From Isoetes taiwanensis (taxonomy: Eukaryota > Streptophyta > Lycopodiopsida > Isoetales > Isoetaceae): a DNA stretch of 64,000 nucleotides. A model generated the notes under the pieces. That model ran no database searches and was not told where the DNA came from. It saw only the letters and a program-made list of their open reading frames with translations. Where the stretch lies: positions 1,319,358 to 1,383,357 of the forward strand of contig JAJEKV010000143.1 of assembly GCA_021234155.1 (NCBI GenBank). Reading direction: 5' to 3'. Made by a program: the position numbers and the translations under genes. Below, piece by piece: positions 11,350 to 21,919 of this stretch (positions are counted from its first letter, which is position 1; every line of letters starts with the position of its first letter).

Positions 11350-13530
11350 ACACCACAAACAACCATAGTATATGAGACGGGGCAGAAACCAATGGAAGTA
11401 AGGGCGTGGGAAAAGACCATCAGATATCTCATAAGAAACAATGCAGGTGGGAAACCGAATAAATTAGCGAATATTGCGATCAGTAGATCAGCGAAAGCAC
11501 ACATTATCGAGAGCAACGGATGGTTTAGGGATGTAGCAATGTGGACTAGAAAAATGGGGATGAATCTGAGCGATCTGATAAGCGAAGGAGAATGGAATGA
11601 TGAATGGGCAAACAAAGCTATACAAGCATGGCTGTGTGGCTTTTCACAAGCCATTTGTCCCTGTGAAGTTGCCTTGGGCCTTGCTTTACGGTCTGAAGCC
11701 GTTCCCACACGCGTCACCTTTTCTCAAGAGTGTACTGCGGGCCTGGGAGCATGTGGCAGTGCTTTTCCAGGTAGACTATGCATCGATATTTCATCACACT
11801 TCTCCTTTTCGTGGGTTCCTCTCGCCTCCAACATACTTGCCTTTGGGTGCGCCAAATTACCTTCGGACGCAGTTCCCGTTGGACTCGGGCTGCCGCGGTC
11901 TCCACCTTAGAGGATTGGTATTGGCATGGCCAACCGGCTCCTTGGGAGTTTTTTCAGGCCCGCTTTTCGGCTTTAAGAGCGTGGATCGAGCTTATCCGGC
12001 AGCAAGTGGCCTCCTATATTCCACTACATATTCCTGTTCTCCCCCAGGGAGGGGTGGTCTTTCAGATTTGGAAGGTTCATTCAGGGATCGATGAGTCATG
12101 TTTTGTTCGTTCTTGTTCTTGGACATTGGTTATTCATGATACTTTTACCGCACTCAAGCTTCGGGTTCCCTTGGCGCCCGTCTGACATGGACTTGGAACT
12201 CTCTTCCCCCACCAAAGGTTAGGGTTCTCTTGTGGCAAGTGGTGCACCGCTGCATTAGGGTAAATGTTCTTGTGCATAGATTTAAGCCAGCTGTGAGTTT
12301 TCTTTGCCCCTGATGTGGCTCTCATCGAGAGTCCATTGAACATTCTCTAGTCTTGTGCCCACATTTGCAAGCTGCATGGGATTGGGTCAGAGCATTGTTC
12401 TGGATCAGGATGTATAGCCAGAAGATACTCTTTCATGTGTTTCCAGCCTCATGGTCCTCTCCTAAGAAGCATGCTTTCCATCTGTATAAGGCGTGGTTGG
12501 TTTGGTTGATTTGGAAGCGGCACCGTTTATGGATTTTTCAAGGGATTCAGCAACCTGCAGCCTCTTTAGTTCCACGACTCAGACATAAGCTATTCCAGAG
12601 TTTTCTTGTGTTTACTGGCCTAGAGGAGACAAAGTTTTGCATCTGGCGAGATATTTTGCACATTGTAAATGCGAATGGAGAGTTTGTACAGTGATTACTA
12701 GAGGTGATTGGAAGTTTACGCTCTAGTTTTTTAGTATGGAGTGCTGAGGTGTCTTTGTCCCGTCGGGGCATTCTTTTTCCTCACTACTCGTCTTATATCA
12801 TTGCCATTCTTTTAATATAAGTGTCTCAGTTCTTCAAAAAAAAAAAAAAAAAAAAAAAAAAAACACACAGGGCCCAAGACAATTTGGCTTATGACAGTCT
12901 TCAACCCAGAACAGCAGATAGGACAACAGATGTATCAGGATAATTTACTAGGAAAAGCCGGGAGGGGTATCCTAGCAAGATTTAGGATGGGAAGCCATGA
13001 CCTAAGAATTGAAAAGTACAGATGGCGGAGAATAGAGAAAGAGGATCGGATATGCAGAATCTGTGACAGAGGGGAAGTGGAAGACGAAAATCATATGCTA
13101 AATAAGTGTCCAATATATGAAGACATCAGGAACAAGTACAGAAATGTAAGATGGGGTCAGCCTGTACACACCATGATGGCAAGAACATAAACAATCAGGG
13201 ATCCGCGGGGCCTTAATACGGAAATGACGGCGGACCGGAAGTACATAAAGAAAAAGGGCTTCTGTTATGAACCGCCCGAGAGGCGCACCATACCTGCCCA
13301 GAAATGCTCAGCTCAAAGCTGATTGATAACGACGACTGCGGTAACCTTGAAGCCGATCCAAAGCGGGGTGCCGGTATTAATAGGAAAAAGTGAAGCCTTC
13401 AGAAAAGGCTACAATAGAAACCAGCATGATGTGCTAGTAGCACCCATCAGGGAGCTCGCCCATGCTACATAAGTCCACGGGCCTCACAAGGGACAATAAT
13501 GTATTCTATTCTATTCTAATCTTAAATCGT
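11350..13530 (+). mobile_element. LINE 3' half, split by a nested L1-like LINE, with (ATTCT) tail
   Basis: Coding debris at 11365-11640 (GKPNKLANIAISRSAK and EGEWNDEWANKAIQAW) resumes at 12870-13190. The second part carries a Cys/His cluster RICRICDRGEVEDENH, typical of LINE C-termini. It is followed by about 300 bp of 3' UTR-like sequence and a tail of ATTCT pentamers at 13502-13518 rather than poly-A. The related minus-strand LINE at 7.5-11 kb shares this C-terminal layout. The interruption between 11.65 and 12.86 kb is a different LINE. Confidence 0.7.
11690..12863 (+). mobile_element. 5'-truncated L1-like LINE with zinc-binding RT domain and poly-A tail
   Basis: Frames here encode a Trp-rich C-terminal LINE region. 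Near 12230-12370 is the plant zf-RVT pattern (WQVVHRCIRVNVLVHRF, then CP, C-G-S-H, and IEHSLVLCPHLQAAW). The sequence ends in an uninterrupted A run at about 12837-12863. Several frameshifts and an in-frame stop show it is dead. It sits within the C-terminal coding region of another LINE, so it is the younger insertion. The 5' junction and target-site duplication were not resolved. Confidence 0.75.
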
Positions 13531-15600
13531 AAGCTACTACCCATAATGTTCTCTTTGTTTAAGGAAAAATCTAAAAATTAAAATGACTAAACGGTAATCT
13601 CTCTCAACATTACAAACATTCTAAAAACGGTAACCTCTCTCAACATTCTCCCTTTTAATTGACTACAACATTCTCTCTTCATCAAAAGAAATGCAATAAC
13701 TTAGAAAAATGCACTAACATGATCCAAAATCGAACCAAAATCAAATCTTAACCATTATTCAAAATCGAACCAAAAACAAACCCTAACCCTATAACAGGCA
13801 GACTAGTGAATTTCAAAGTTTTCATCAAAACGAACCCTCATTGACCTTATGTTAGACGCCTTCGCATATTTAGTATGTCCCTTTCTCTTTGTCGATTTGA
13901 TGCAGCAAAAATTGTTATGCATTTTGGGTTCTCTATGTTCTTGGATGTTGTCTGAACGGTGCCGTTTATAGATTTCATATGTTATTTGCTTCGTTTTCGC
14001 TCAATTTGAGAATTGATAGAAGCATAATATGAATTTGTTGCAGCAAAGACAGTTTCTTCTATCATTCTAATCCAGAATAGCAAGTGACCCCCAAAAAACT
14101 TGTAGAATCCGGTCATGAAGCTTGAGTTACCTTGACGTCGTGGAAACATGAAGGAATCAAGCATTCCCTCCCCCAACCCTCCACGTTCCATATGACATCA
14201 TGCTTTTACATTTCATTCTACGAATATTCTAGATAGAAAGTTTTACTTAACAAATGACACAACAACACCTCAGCATTCCATCTTGTAATAGGAATGTTGC
14301 ATTCTCGTCATACATGCACATTTAATTCATTGACATCATACTACAATTTAGTTTATCATTTCATATGCTTTTCCAGTTCATGAAAGGGTATATTCATTAC
14401 ATAAGATTTAGAAGGTTAAATGCCAGTATTGTATGATATTGGAATCTTTAGAGTTCTTGTATTGGCGGAGGTTGCTGGTTGGGGTCGAGAAGGCACAACC
14501 ATGGTTCGATGCAGGCAGTCGAAATTAGAAGGTAAGCCTTTTTATTTTTGTGCAAGCCCATCTGTTTACATGACGAAGCCGGCATTCTTGGACTGTATAA
14601 AGCTGGAGTTTGGAGCTGTGTGCACATCAAAAGTGAGCTTGTGCTTTTGTGTCTGCATTATTCTTCCTTGTTAGCAAAGCATAGAAGCTTGTATGAGGAG
14701 GGACGCGAGGAGAGCTGCCCGCCATGGCAGAAATGCCCAAGCCGACTCTGGTTTAGGGAAATCCAATGTAGAGGTAGGAAGGCATGCTCTTGAGGAAGAG
14801 CCTGCAAGCCTGCTAGATGTTAGCGTGACTTTGGGCATGGCTGGAATGGATGCACCAGCTGAGTTCTATGAGATGCTTGTTGAGGTCTGTGAGAAGGACT
14901 GCCATGCAAGTGTTGTTGCAGCAAAAGAGGGGGAGTGATCAGATCACTTACATTTCCAATGCGTCTTCAGGCTTTGCTTGAAGTCTCCCAGACTTGTAAA
15001 TTTGGCCATAAAAAGGAGGTTTGGTTCGGGGTCTAAGAAGCCACTTGGTATTGTTCTTGTGTGTAAAGCATTGAAAAGGGTCTACTGCATACTAAGAATG
15101 TTTCAAAATGACAACTGGACATGGGCAAGGATTTGTACTTGTTGTATGGTGTTGGTGATGTTAAACATGTGGTTGTCTTGGATAACAAGAACATTTTGGG
15201 GAGAGCACTTCACTTCGTGAACTACCCGTATGCTTAGAACTGGCAAGTTCATCTTGTCAACTAGCTGGATACTCCCTGCAAACACCGCCTTCATTGATGA
15301 GCATCGAGTTAAGGCTGCTTGGCATCTGATCTTAAATCCCAGTGGCCATGCCTAGTGACGTCAGATGTGTTCTTTATGGCATCACAACTGGGATGGAGCC
15401 ATTCAATGGATTGGGAAAGGGGCGCAAACGCTATTGGGATGAGGCTGGCATACCTGGAGACATGGACGAGAATTTTGTTGAGGGGCAAGATGATGAGTAC
15501 ATGCCCTTTGGATACCAATAACTATACAATGGCTATTGGCTGAGTGCTGGATTGTTGGGGTTGTTTATAAATATGTTTTATTGCTTTTACATCTTCTTTA
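13531..15600. other. Unresolved region with weak coding traces
   Basis: 13531-14400 is AT-rich with nothing recognised. From about 14680 to 15540 the plus strand shows protein-like segments in several frames, for example LLYGVGDVKHVVVLDNKNI near 15135-15195 and FVEGQDDEYMPFGY near 15480-15520. Stops and shifts lie between them. This looks like a decayed coding element, but I cannot name the family. Confidence 0.35.
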
Positions 15601-15621
15601 TTTATTTGTAGTTGTTTCATA

Positions 15622-16240
15622 ATGCCCGGCTTAGAGATGTATGTGGATCATGGGACCGGTGGGGCTGCTGTTGGCAGGCAGCCCATGGCTGATCACAGCA
15701 GCAACCCTGTGGCTACTGTGAGGGCCAGGCCAGCACCTCCTACTGAGGTGATTGACCTCACTAGTGATGATGAAAACCTAGCTTCTCCTCCTCGGAGGCC
15801 TCCTACACCTGGGCTGACCCTCCATGATGTGATACACAACGCAATGCCGTGCCCTGTTGTCTTCTCTCCAAATGGGTAGCGAGTACAGGTAGCCTTGGAG
15901 GTCGTGTCTTCCATTGTGAACATAAACACCCTTGCCGAGTCAGTGGCGGCTTCTGTTCGACCGTTTAAGATGCAAGTTGGGCGCCTCTTTGCAGCCTTCG
16001 AGGGTGCCGTGTCACATATGGAATGGGAAGAGGTTCAAGTGAGCCAATAGGTGAGCCAATCGGAGAGACAGTATATGTGGGCGCATATGAACCTGGCAAG
16101 GGCCCTTCTCATTAGGGAGTTAAGGAGGATTCACGTGATGGCAAGGAGGCACAACGCTGTCATGAACAATAATTAGGTGATCATAAGGAGGCACAACGCT
16201 GTCATGAACAATAATTAGGTGATCATTTGCTCTACTGTTT
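15622..16240 (+). pseudogene. Unrecognised ORF with a SUMO-interaction-like motif, then a stop and further open frame
   Basis: The 85-codon frame 15622-15879 is Pro/Ala rich and contains TEVIDLTSDDENLASPP, which matches the hydrophobic-core-plus-acid form of a SUMO-interacting motif. After a TAG at 15877-15879 the same frame stays open with a helical-looking segment (VQVALEVVSSIVNINTLAES, then KMQVGRLFAAFEGAV). It ends in a 42-bp tandem duplication at 16142-16226. It may be an accessory ORF of a DNA transposon or a broken gene; no family is recognised. Confidence 0.4.
16142..16226. repeat. 42-bp tandem duplication
   Basis: The block beginning AAGGAGGCACAACGCTG and ending TTAGGTGATCAT is present twice head to tail with no differences seen, suggesting a recent replication-slippage or repair event. 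Confidence 0.85.
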
Positions 16241-16259
16241 TCTTGTGTTGTTTTTTGAT

Positions 16260-17570
16260 GGCAGGTGTTGGAAACTGATAAAACCATAAAAATTCCTCAT
16301 TTTTGCTTGGAAACAATGGGCATATGTGTTTTGGAGAAAAGAAGTTTGTGCTGTGTAAAACCAAGATTCTTTGTGTTCTTGTTACTCATATAAAATAAAA
16401 AAAAAATGGATGGGAAAATGCATTGGTGTATGTGTGCTTGAGCATGTTCATGGGATTAACCCCTGCCCTTTTAAGGGCAGGCAGGCAGCTTGGAGCTGCG
16501 CAATACGCAGAATCTGTTTCTTCATTGTGTTTGCAAGTGGTGAAGAATGCTTAGGGCAGATTGGTGTATGGAGGTGAAGGCATGAGGCCGCTGCTCCCAG
16601 CCGAGTTTGTTGAGGAAATGATCATCTAAGTTCATTAGACAACACCAGAAATTACCATCGAATCTAAAAATTTCCAGATTTCTCAGTAGCTTCTTCAGTG
16701 GAGTCGGTCAGTGGTTCATACCGTATGAAAATCCAGAAGGATGTCAATATTTCCGTTTTGCTTTTTCTGAACAAGTTAAAACTTGATGAACGATAGGAAT
16801 CCTTGAGTTTCGGACGTAAAATAATATATATACCTGATATTTTCATGGAAAATTTAACAGCAGCGACTTCTAACCGTAAAAATCGATGTGCTTGACAGAC
16901 TAGAAGCCCAGAAAAACAAAACCCAATTTGCCCTAACAAGTGTCCTGCAAATCCCAGCAAGAAAAGGCGAAATTTTACCCACATCTAGTGCCAAAAATCC
17001 AACTGATACAATGCCCTAGCATTTCCAGAGTTCGTTCTTCTGCATAAAAATGGAACTATAAGCTTCAAGTTCAACTCTGCCAACAACGCCTTTGCATTTG
17101 ATCTACACAAGTTGGTTGGATTTTGTACCCTAAATCATTCGGGGCAACCTACTTTAGACTTTCGCATCATTCTGCAAGACATGAACAGAATCTGCCTCCT
17201 CTGATACTGAAAAGCCACCTGTTTTCTTTCAGAGAGCACCTTCCCCAGATCCGGCGAAAAAAAGAAGCGCCCTCTTCCCGAAAGCACCTGGCATATTAGT
17301 ATATTAGGTAAGATCTGGATTATCAAGGATCGAATTATTGAGCCCAAAGTCACATGTATGTTAAGACAATTGTTGGCATCGGAATCTAAAAAAAAAATAG
17401 AGGTAAAAAGAGCGTGACTTAAAAAAGGCGAGATCTATATGCGAAAAAAAGGAGCCCCATTAAAGTTGCAATGTCAACATCTGGAGCAGCAGAGTCACGA
17501 GGGCTACAAACCAATAATTCTAATAAGGACCACCAGGCGAATGTCTTATTAAAACGGACATTTGGAAGCT
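16260..17570. other. Intergenic DNA upstream of the carbonic anhydrase gene
   Basis: No gene recognised. A 106-codon minus-strand frame (16664-16984) has no recognisable domain. The last few hundred bases should contain the promoter of the gene starting at 17579, but I could not place a convincing TATA box. Confidence 0.4.
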
Positions 17571-17578
17571 GGAGGACT

Positions 17579-19131
17579 ATGGCTATGGCGATGGCGAAGC
17601 TCCTACTGTCTATATTGGCACTATTTTTGAATGGAGCACTCTGTCACAATAAGAGTATGATATATTGCAAAGAAGATTGATCAATGTAAATTATTTGATG
17701 GATTCTAAATTGGTTTTTCTTTTTTTCTTTTTCTTTTATTTTGTTAATTCAGATGCAGTGGAGTTTGGATATGGCAAAGGAGCCAAGGGACCTTCCAACT
17801 GGGCTAATTTGAAGCCTGAATGGGGCACCTGTGCTACCGGACTCAAACAATCGCCCATTGACCTTGTTGCCAAACATATGAGAGTAAACAACAGCCTTGG
17901 GCCCCTCCAAGTTTTTTATCATCTTGGCAGCGGTACCATTGAGAACCATCGATATGAAGACGAGGTATGTAATACTTTTCTGTATCATGTTTTCCTCAAT
18001 CTGCTTTTTTATAGCTATTGAAATGTGTTTAGATGCGTGTTCTTTTTATAGATCATATACTTATGCAGACCTCAACCTCAATATCAGGTCTAAGAGAATG
18101 TTTACACTTTCTTGATTTCGTAGATCAAATTTCTCGAGCCTTCCAGCCACTTGACAATAGATGGAATCACCTATAACCTTGCTCAATTCCATTTCCATGT
18201 CCCTAGTGAGCATCATGTCAATGGCACCAGGTACTCATCAAGCTTTATTTTCTTATTAGTATAAATGCCTTTGATATTGAAAGGAAAGGAAAGAGGACAT
18301 AAGACATTCCTTAGAGAATGATAAAGCACGCACATTTATTTAGCCCACTTTCCAATGAAGACAATCTTTTGCGAATAAAGCACATCAAGTTATAGTTTAG
18401 TCGACAGACAAGAACTGCCAAACTTTAAATATTTTTAATCATATATCTTTTTTGCTTTAGGTATCCAATGGAGATGCATCTTGTGCATTCAACTCCGGAT
18501 AAAATGAAGTTGGCTGTAATATCTTTACTTTTTGTTCATGGCAAGAGAGACCACGCTTTTCTTGCACAAGTAAAGTGATATTCTCATATATAGTTTATTT
18601 ATCTATATCATTGCTCGCCATACTAACTGATTGGTGTTAATATAGTTGAAAGAATTTGATAACACAACCAAGACATCTAGCACTCTCTCTCCTTCACCGG
18701 AACCAGTGAATATGACCAAGCTTCAAATTGGAGATACGTATTACCGATACATTGGATCACTCACAACGCCACCTTGTACTGAAGGCATCACATGGACCAT
18801 AATGGAAAAGGTATTGAACTAGTTTTAAAGTTTAGAATCTAGATGGTCCTACTTAACAACAAACTTGTTTCCAGATTCAAAAGGCATCCACACACCAAAT
18901 AAAGAAAGTGGAGAAGCTATTGCAAGTAAGTGCATAGCTAGTAGTTATAGTTAGTAAGTAGAATGGAAAGAGTAATATTTTCTCGATAGTCTACTCCGGT
19001 CCAATTGAAGTTGAATTTCGTTCCGTACACACTTTTCATTTCTTACTCATATACTTTTATATTTTCAGAATAGCAATGCGCGTCCATTACAAAAGACAAA
19101 TGGACGGACAATTTTAAGGATGGACTTATAA
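17579..19131 (+). CDS. Secreted alpha-type carbonic anhydrase, seven exons
   Basis: Exons are 17579-17654, 17753-17964, 18124-18230, 18461-18569, 18646-18810, 18875-18925 and 19069-19131. All have GT/AG borders and matching phases, giving 260 residues. The enzyme interconverts CO2 and bicarbonate. Residues 1-22 form a signal peptide ([17 protein letters not shown]), so secretion or plastid delivery through the ER is expected. Zinc ligands are H119 and H121 ([10 protein letters not shown]) and H138 (MEMHLVH). E125 and T208 ([10 protein letters not shown]) complete the active site, and C52/C212 can form the usual disulfide. By eye, Y93 falls where most members have the proton-shuttle His64. The C-terminal [11 protein letters not shown] is typical. 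Length matches plant family members. Several ATG codons cluster at the start; the first in frame was chosen. Confidence 0.93.
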
Positions 19132-20697
19132 GTTTCATTAAAAAAGAAAAAGGATTGTCTATATGTGAATAATAAATAATTTGATAAACTCACACACGTG
19201 AAAGTTATTTAATACCTATCTAGCAGAGCGACATTACAATAGAAGGCATAGTTCCGCCTTTTATTAGGCCTAACATTGGCATATTGCAACTCAAATTTGG
19301 TGGGAGCTTCATATGTATTTGCATTGCTTTTTTAATATTTTGTACTTGCTCTTGGAATTTGGATGCCATGTAAATTAGTGGACTTGGCTTTCAATACATA
19401 TATAAAGCAGGTACAATTTCTGTTTGAGCCTAATATTTCCACCCTGGAAAAAAATGTGGGCATGACACGTGCCCTATAAGAAATTAAAAAAAAGAAATAA
19501 AAATGAAAAATTGTCACCGTGCTCTCTGTGCTTGCGAGATTGCGGCTGATTGATTGCTTACGAGAGGATAATTCTGCTCTGGAGGTAGAATATCTGCATT
19601 AAACCTCTGCAGATACACCTAGTTGGGAAGCAAAAGAAAGAGGAAGGCAATGGAAAAAACAGAGCGGAAAGAGCTGCATTCTTGAATCGTTCATGCATTC
19701 TTGAATCGTTCATGCTTTTTGCCGCAGTAGCACTTATGTGGAATCATTAGAATGCAAGAATGCTTCAGTAATGAATCATGGATCTTTGGTTGTGCAGCAA
19801 GCTTCTTTGGCATCCAACCCCATCATCATTTTCATTTTCTAGTTCTGCGAGGCGTAGATGATCGAGCGGACTCACATGAGGAGGCATCACCACATTAACT
19901 GGAAGCATAGAAAACTTCTAAATTTTCCCATCTGATTTGGCTCCGGAAGCACAGAAAACTTCTAAAGCTATTCTGCAAGTCTGTGGTAGCGCTCAGATCT
20001 GCGGCGCCCAGATTCCGCAATGGCTATGCCTCCAAGATCCGGAAGGCAGTGAGTAGTCGGCTATGGAGAATAGCACCGATTTTTGAAAGGAGGCTTTCGA
20101 ATGGACTAGCTACAAAGAATGGCGGAGGCTTTCAAATCCCATGTCTAGATCGAGACTCCGTTCGATTTCTTGCAAGGAGGCCATAGCTGGAAGCCTTATT
20201 CTTATTGGATTTGGAATGAGATCAGAGAATGATGCTTGGAAGCAGGGTATCGGAGAAGGTTTGCACTGCGTTTCGCACAAAACTCCTCCTTAAAATGAAA
20301 ACAGGGTATTTTGTTTCCGACAGATTCAATCAGGATTGATCAGGATAATGGATTCCAAAAGCGGATCCCTGTTTTACAGGTTATTTATTGCCTGGGCGAT
20401 TTGTAGAAACCCCAAAGGTTTACTCTGTAGTTGCAAATGGCGATTAACAGAGGTAAGGTCTTTTTTCATAAGGCCAAGACTGGCTGTTTTCACAAAAATG
20501 GCAGTGCGACTTGGGGCTAAACTGCTGTACTGCATGTGATTTTTATGTACGAGGTAATTTCCACCAGGAGGGCCATTATGCCCTGTAAAGGCCCGGCGGC
20601 TCGCCAAACGAGGCGAGCACGAGCGGCGAGGCGAAGCCCGCCCAAGTTTGGCGGCGCCGAACAGTCTTTACAGCGCGGCCCGACCGAAATTACTTAA

Positions 20698-21755
20698 ACG
20701 TAATAACCGCTTTGGCTAAATTACGTGCGTGAAAAATCGACATTTGGTTCTCCTAAAAAAATCTCTCTGAAGGATCCTAATGATCCTAATGGCTATGGCG
20801 TCGGAAGGGACATGGCATCGGAATGGCTATGGTGTCGGAAGGATCCTAATGGCTATGGCCTCATGCGGAGACGAAAAGCGAGACAATAGCAAACTAGGAT
20901 CAAAGACAATAGCGGAGGGATTTTGCCACGGGTGTACTAAGAGGCAAAGGGGAAGATCGTCTTCGGATTCTCGAAATCGATGGCCTCTAATCGGGGATTT
21001 GACTCATAATGCATTATCTGTGTGTACTTTCGGAAGAGATCTGTCAAAGTTTTTGCGGTCGGATTTCGGTTTCTTTGCTAGGGTTGATGCTAAGATCCAA
21101 AGATCATGCTCCACACCTGGATAGAGCCGCGAAAAATAGAAGATAAAGTCAAAAATACAAAATATCTCATAGAGGGTCGCAAACCCGGGAGAAATCGAGA
21201 TAAATAGCGAAACAAAAAGATGCGTGTCATTCAAAGCGAAAATCTTTGAAATAAAAATTCATTTCTATGATCCCGCCCTTGCCATATTTGAGCAAAAAAA
21301 GCTACATGGATGTCTTCTTGCATGTAATATTTGCAAAAGCGGCAAAGAAACTGAAAGAAATTGTCCACATTTATCATTGACAATTTTTCTTTTTGCCGTT
21401 CGAATCCCCTGTTCGGCTCTTTTATCCGCCATTCATATGCCTCGAAATCGTATTTGCATTAAATCGCCATTCATATGTCCGAAAACGGATCAATCAAAGT
21501 GAATCTGCCATTCATGTATAAACTGGATCAATCAAAATAAGATAAACGGTGCCTCAACCGGATTAATAAATGGCACCCCAACCGGATTACCTAAAGTCCA
21601 TATGTCTCACCCTAACCGGATCAATCAAAACAACGTTAGGTCCTCCCCATTGTATAGAGAGGAGTCGGGCGCGCCTCCTCAATGGCGGAGAAGTTTTTAC
21701 GCCCTATAATAATGGCGTAATAACACAGTAATTTCACCCAAACGGTTATTACGGC
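20698..21755. repeat. Possible foldback/MITE with ~26-bp inverted termini
   Basis: Sequence from 20698 reads TAATAACCGCTTTGGCTAAA then TTAC. The reverse complement of 21727-21755 matches with a few mismatches (TAATAACCG, TTTGGGTGAAATTAC). The enclosed ~1 kb has no transposase. No clean target-site duplication was found, so this is only a candidate non-autonomous element. Confidence 0.4.
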
Positions 21756-21841
21756 ATCTTATATATCTGCATGCAAGCATAGTGTATAAAACAGAAAGAA
21801 CAGATAGATGCAGCATATACAGCATTCCGCCAGCATAAATC

Positions 21842-21919
21842 GGCTCCCTTTCTTAAAGCTATAATGGCTTTTAATCCATAGGCTCCCTTTCTTAAAGCTA
21901 TAATGGCTTTTAATCCATA
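21842..21919. repeat. 39-bp tandem duplication
   Basis: The unit starting GGCTCCCTTTCTTAAAGC occurs twice head to tail without visible differences. Confidence 0.9.

Noticed and set aside
20585-20690. GC-rich patch as an rRNA or organellar fragment
   Set aside because: No match to rRNA core words I know; GCGAGGCG repeats look like simple GC-rich repeats.
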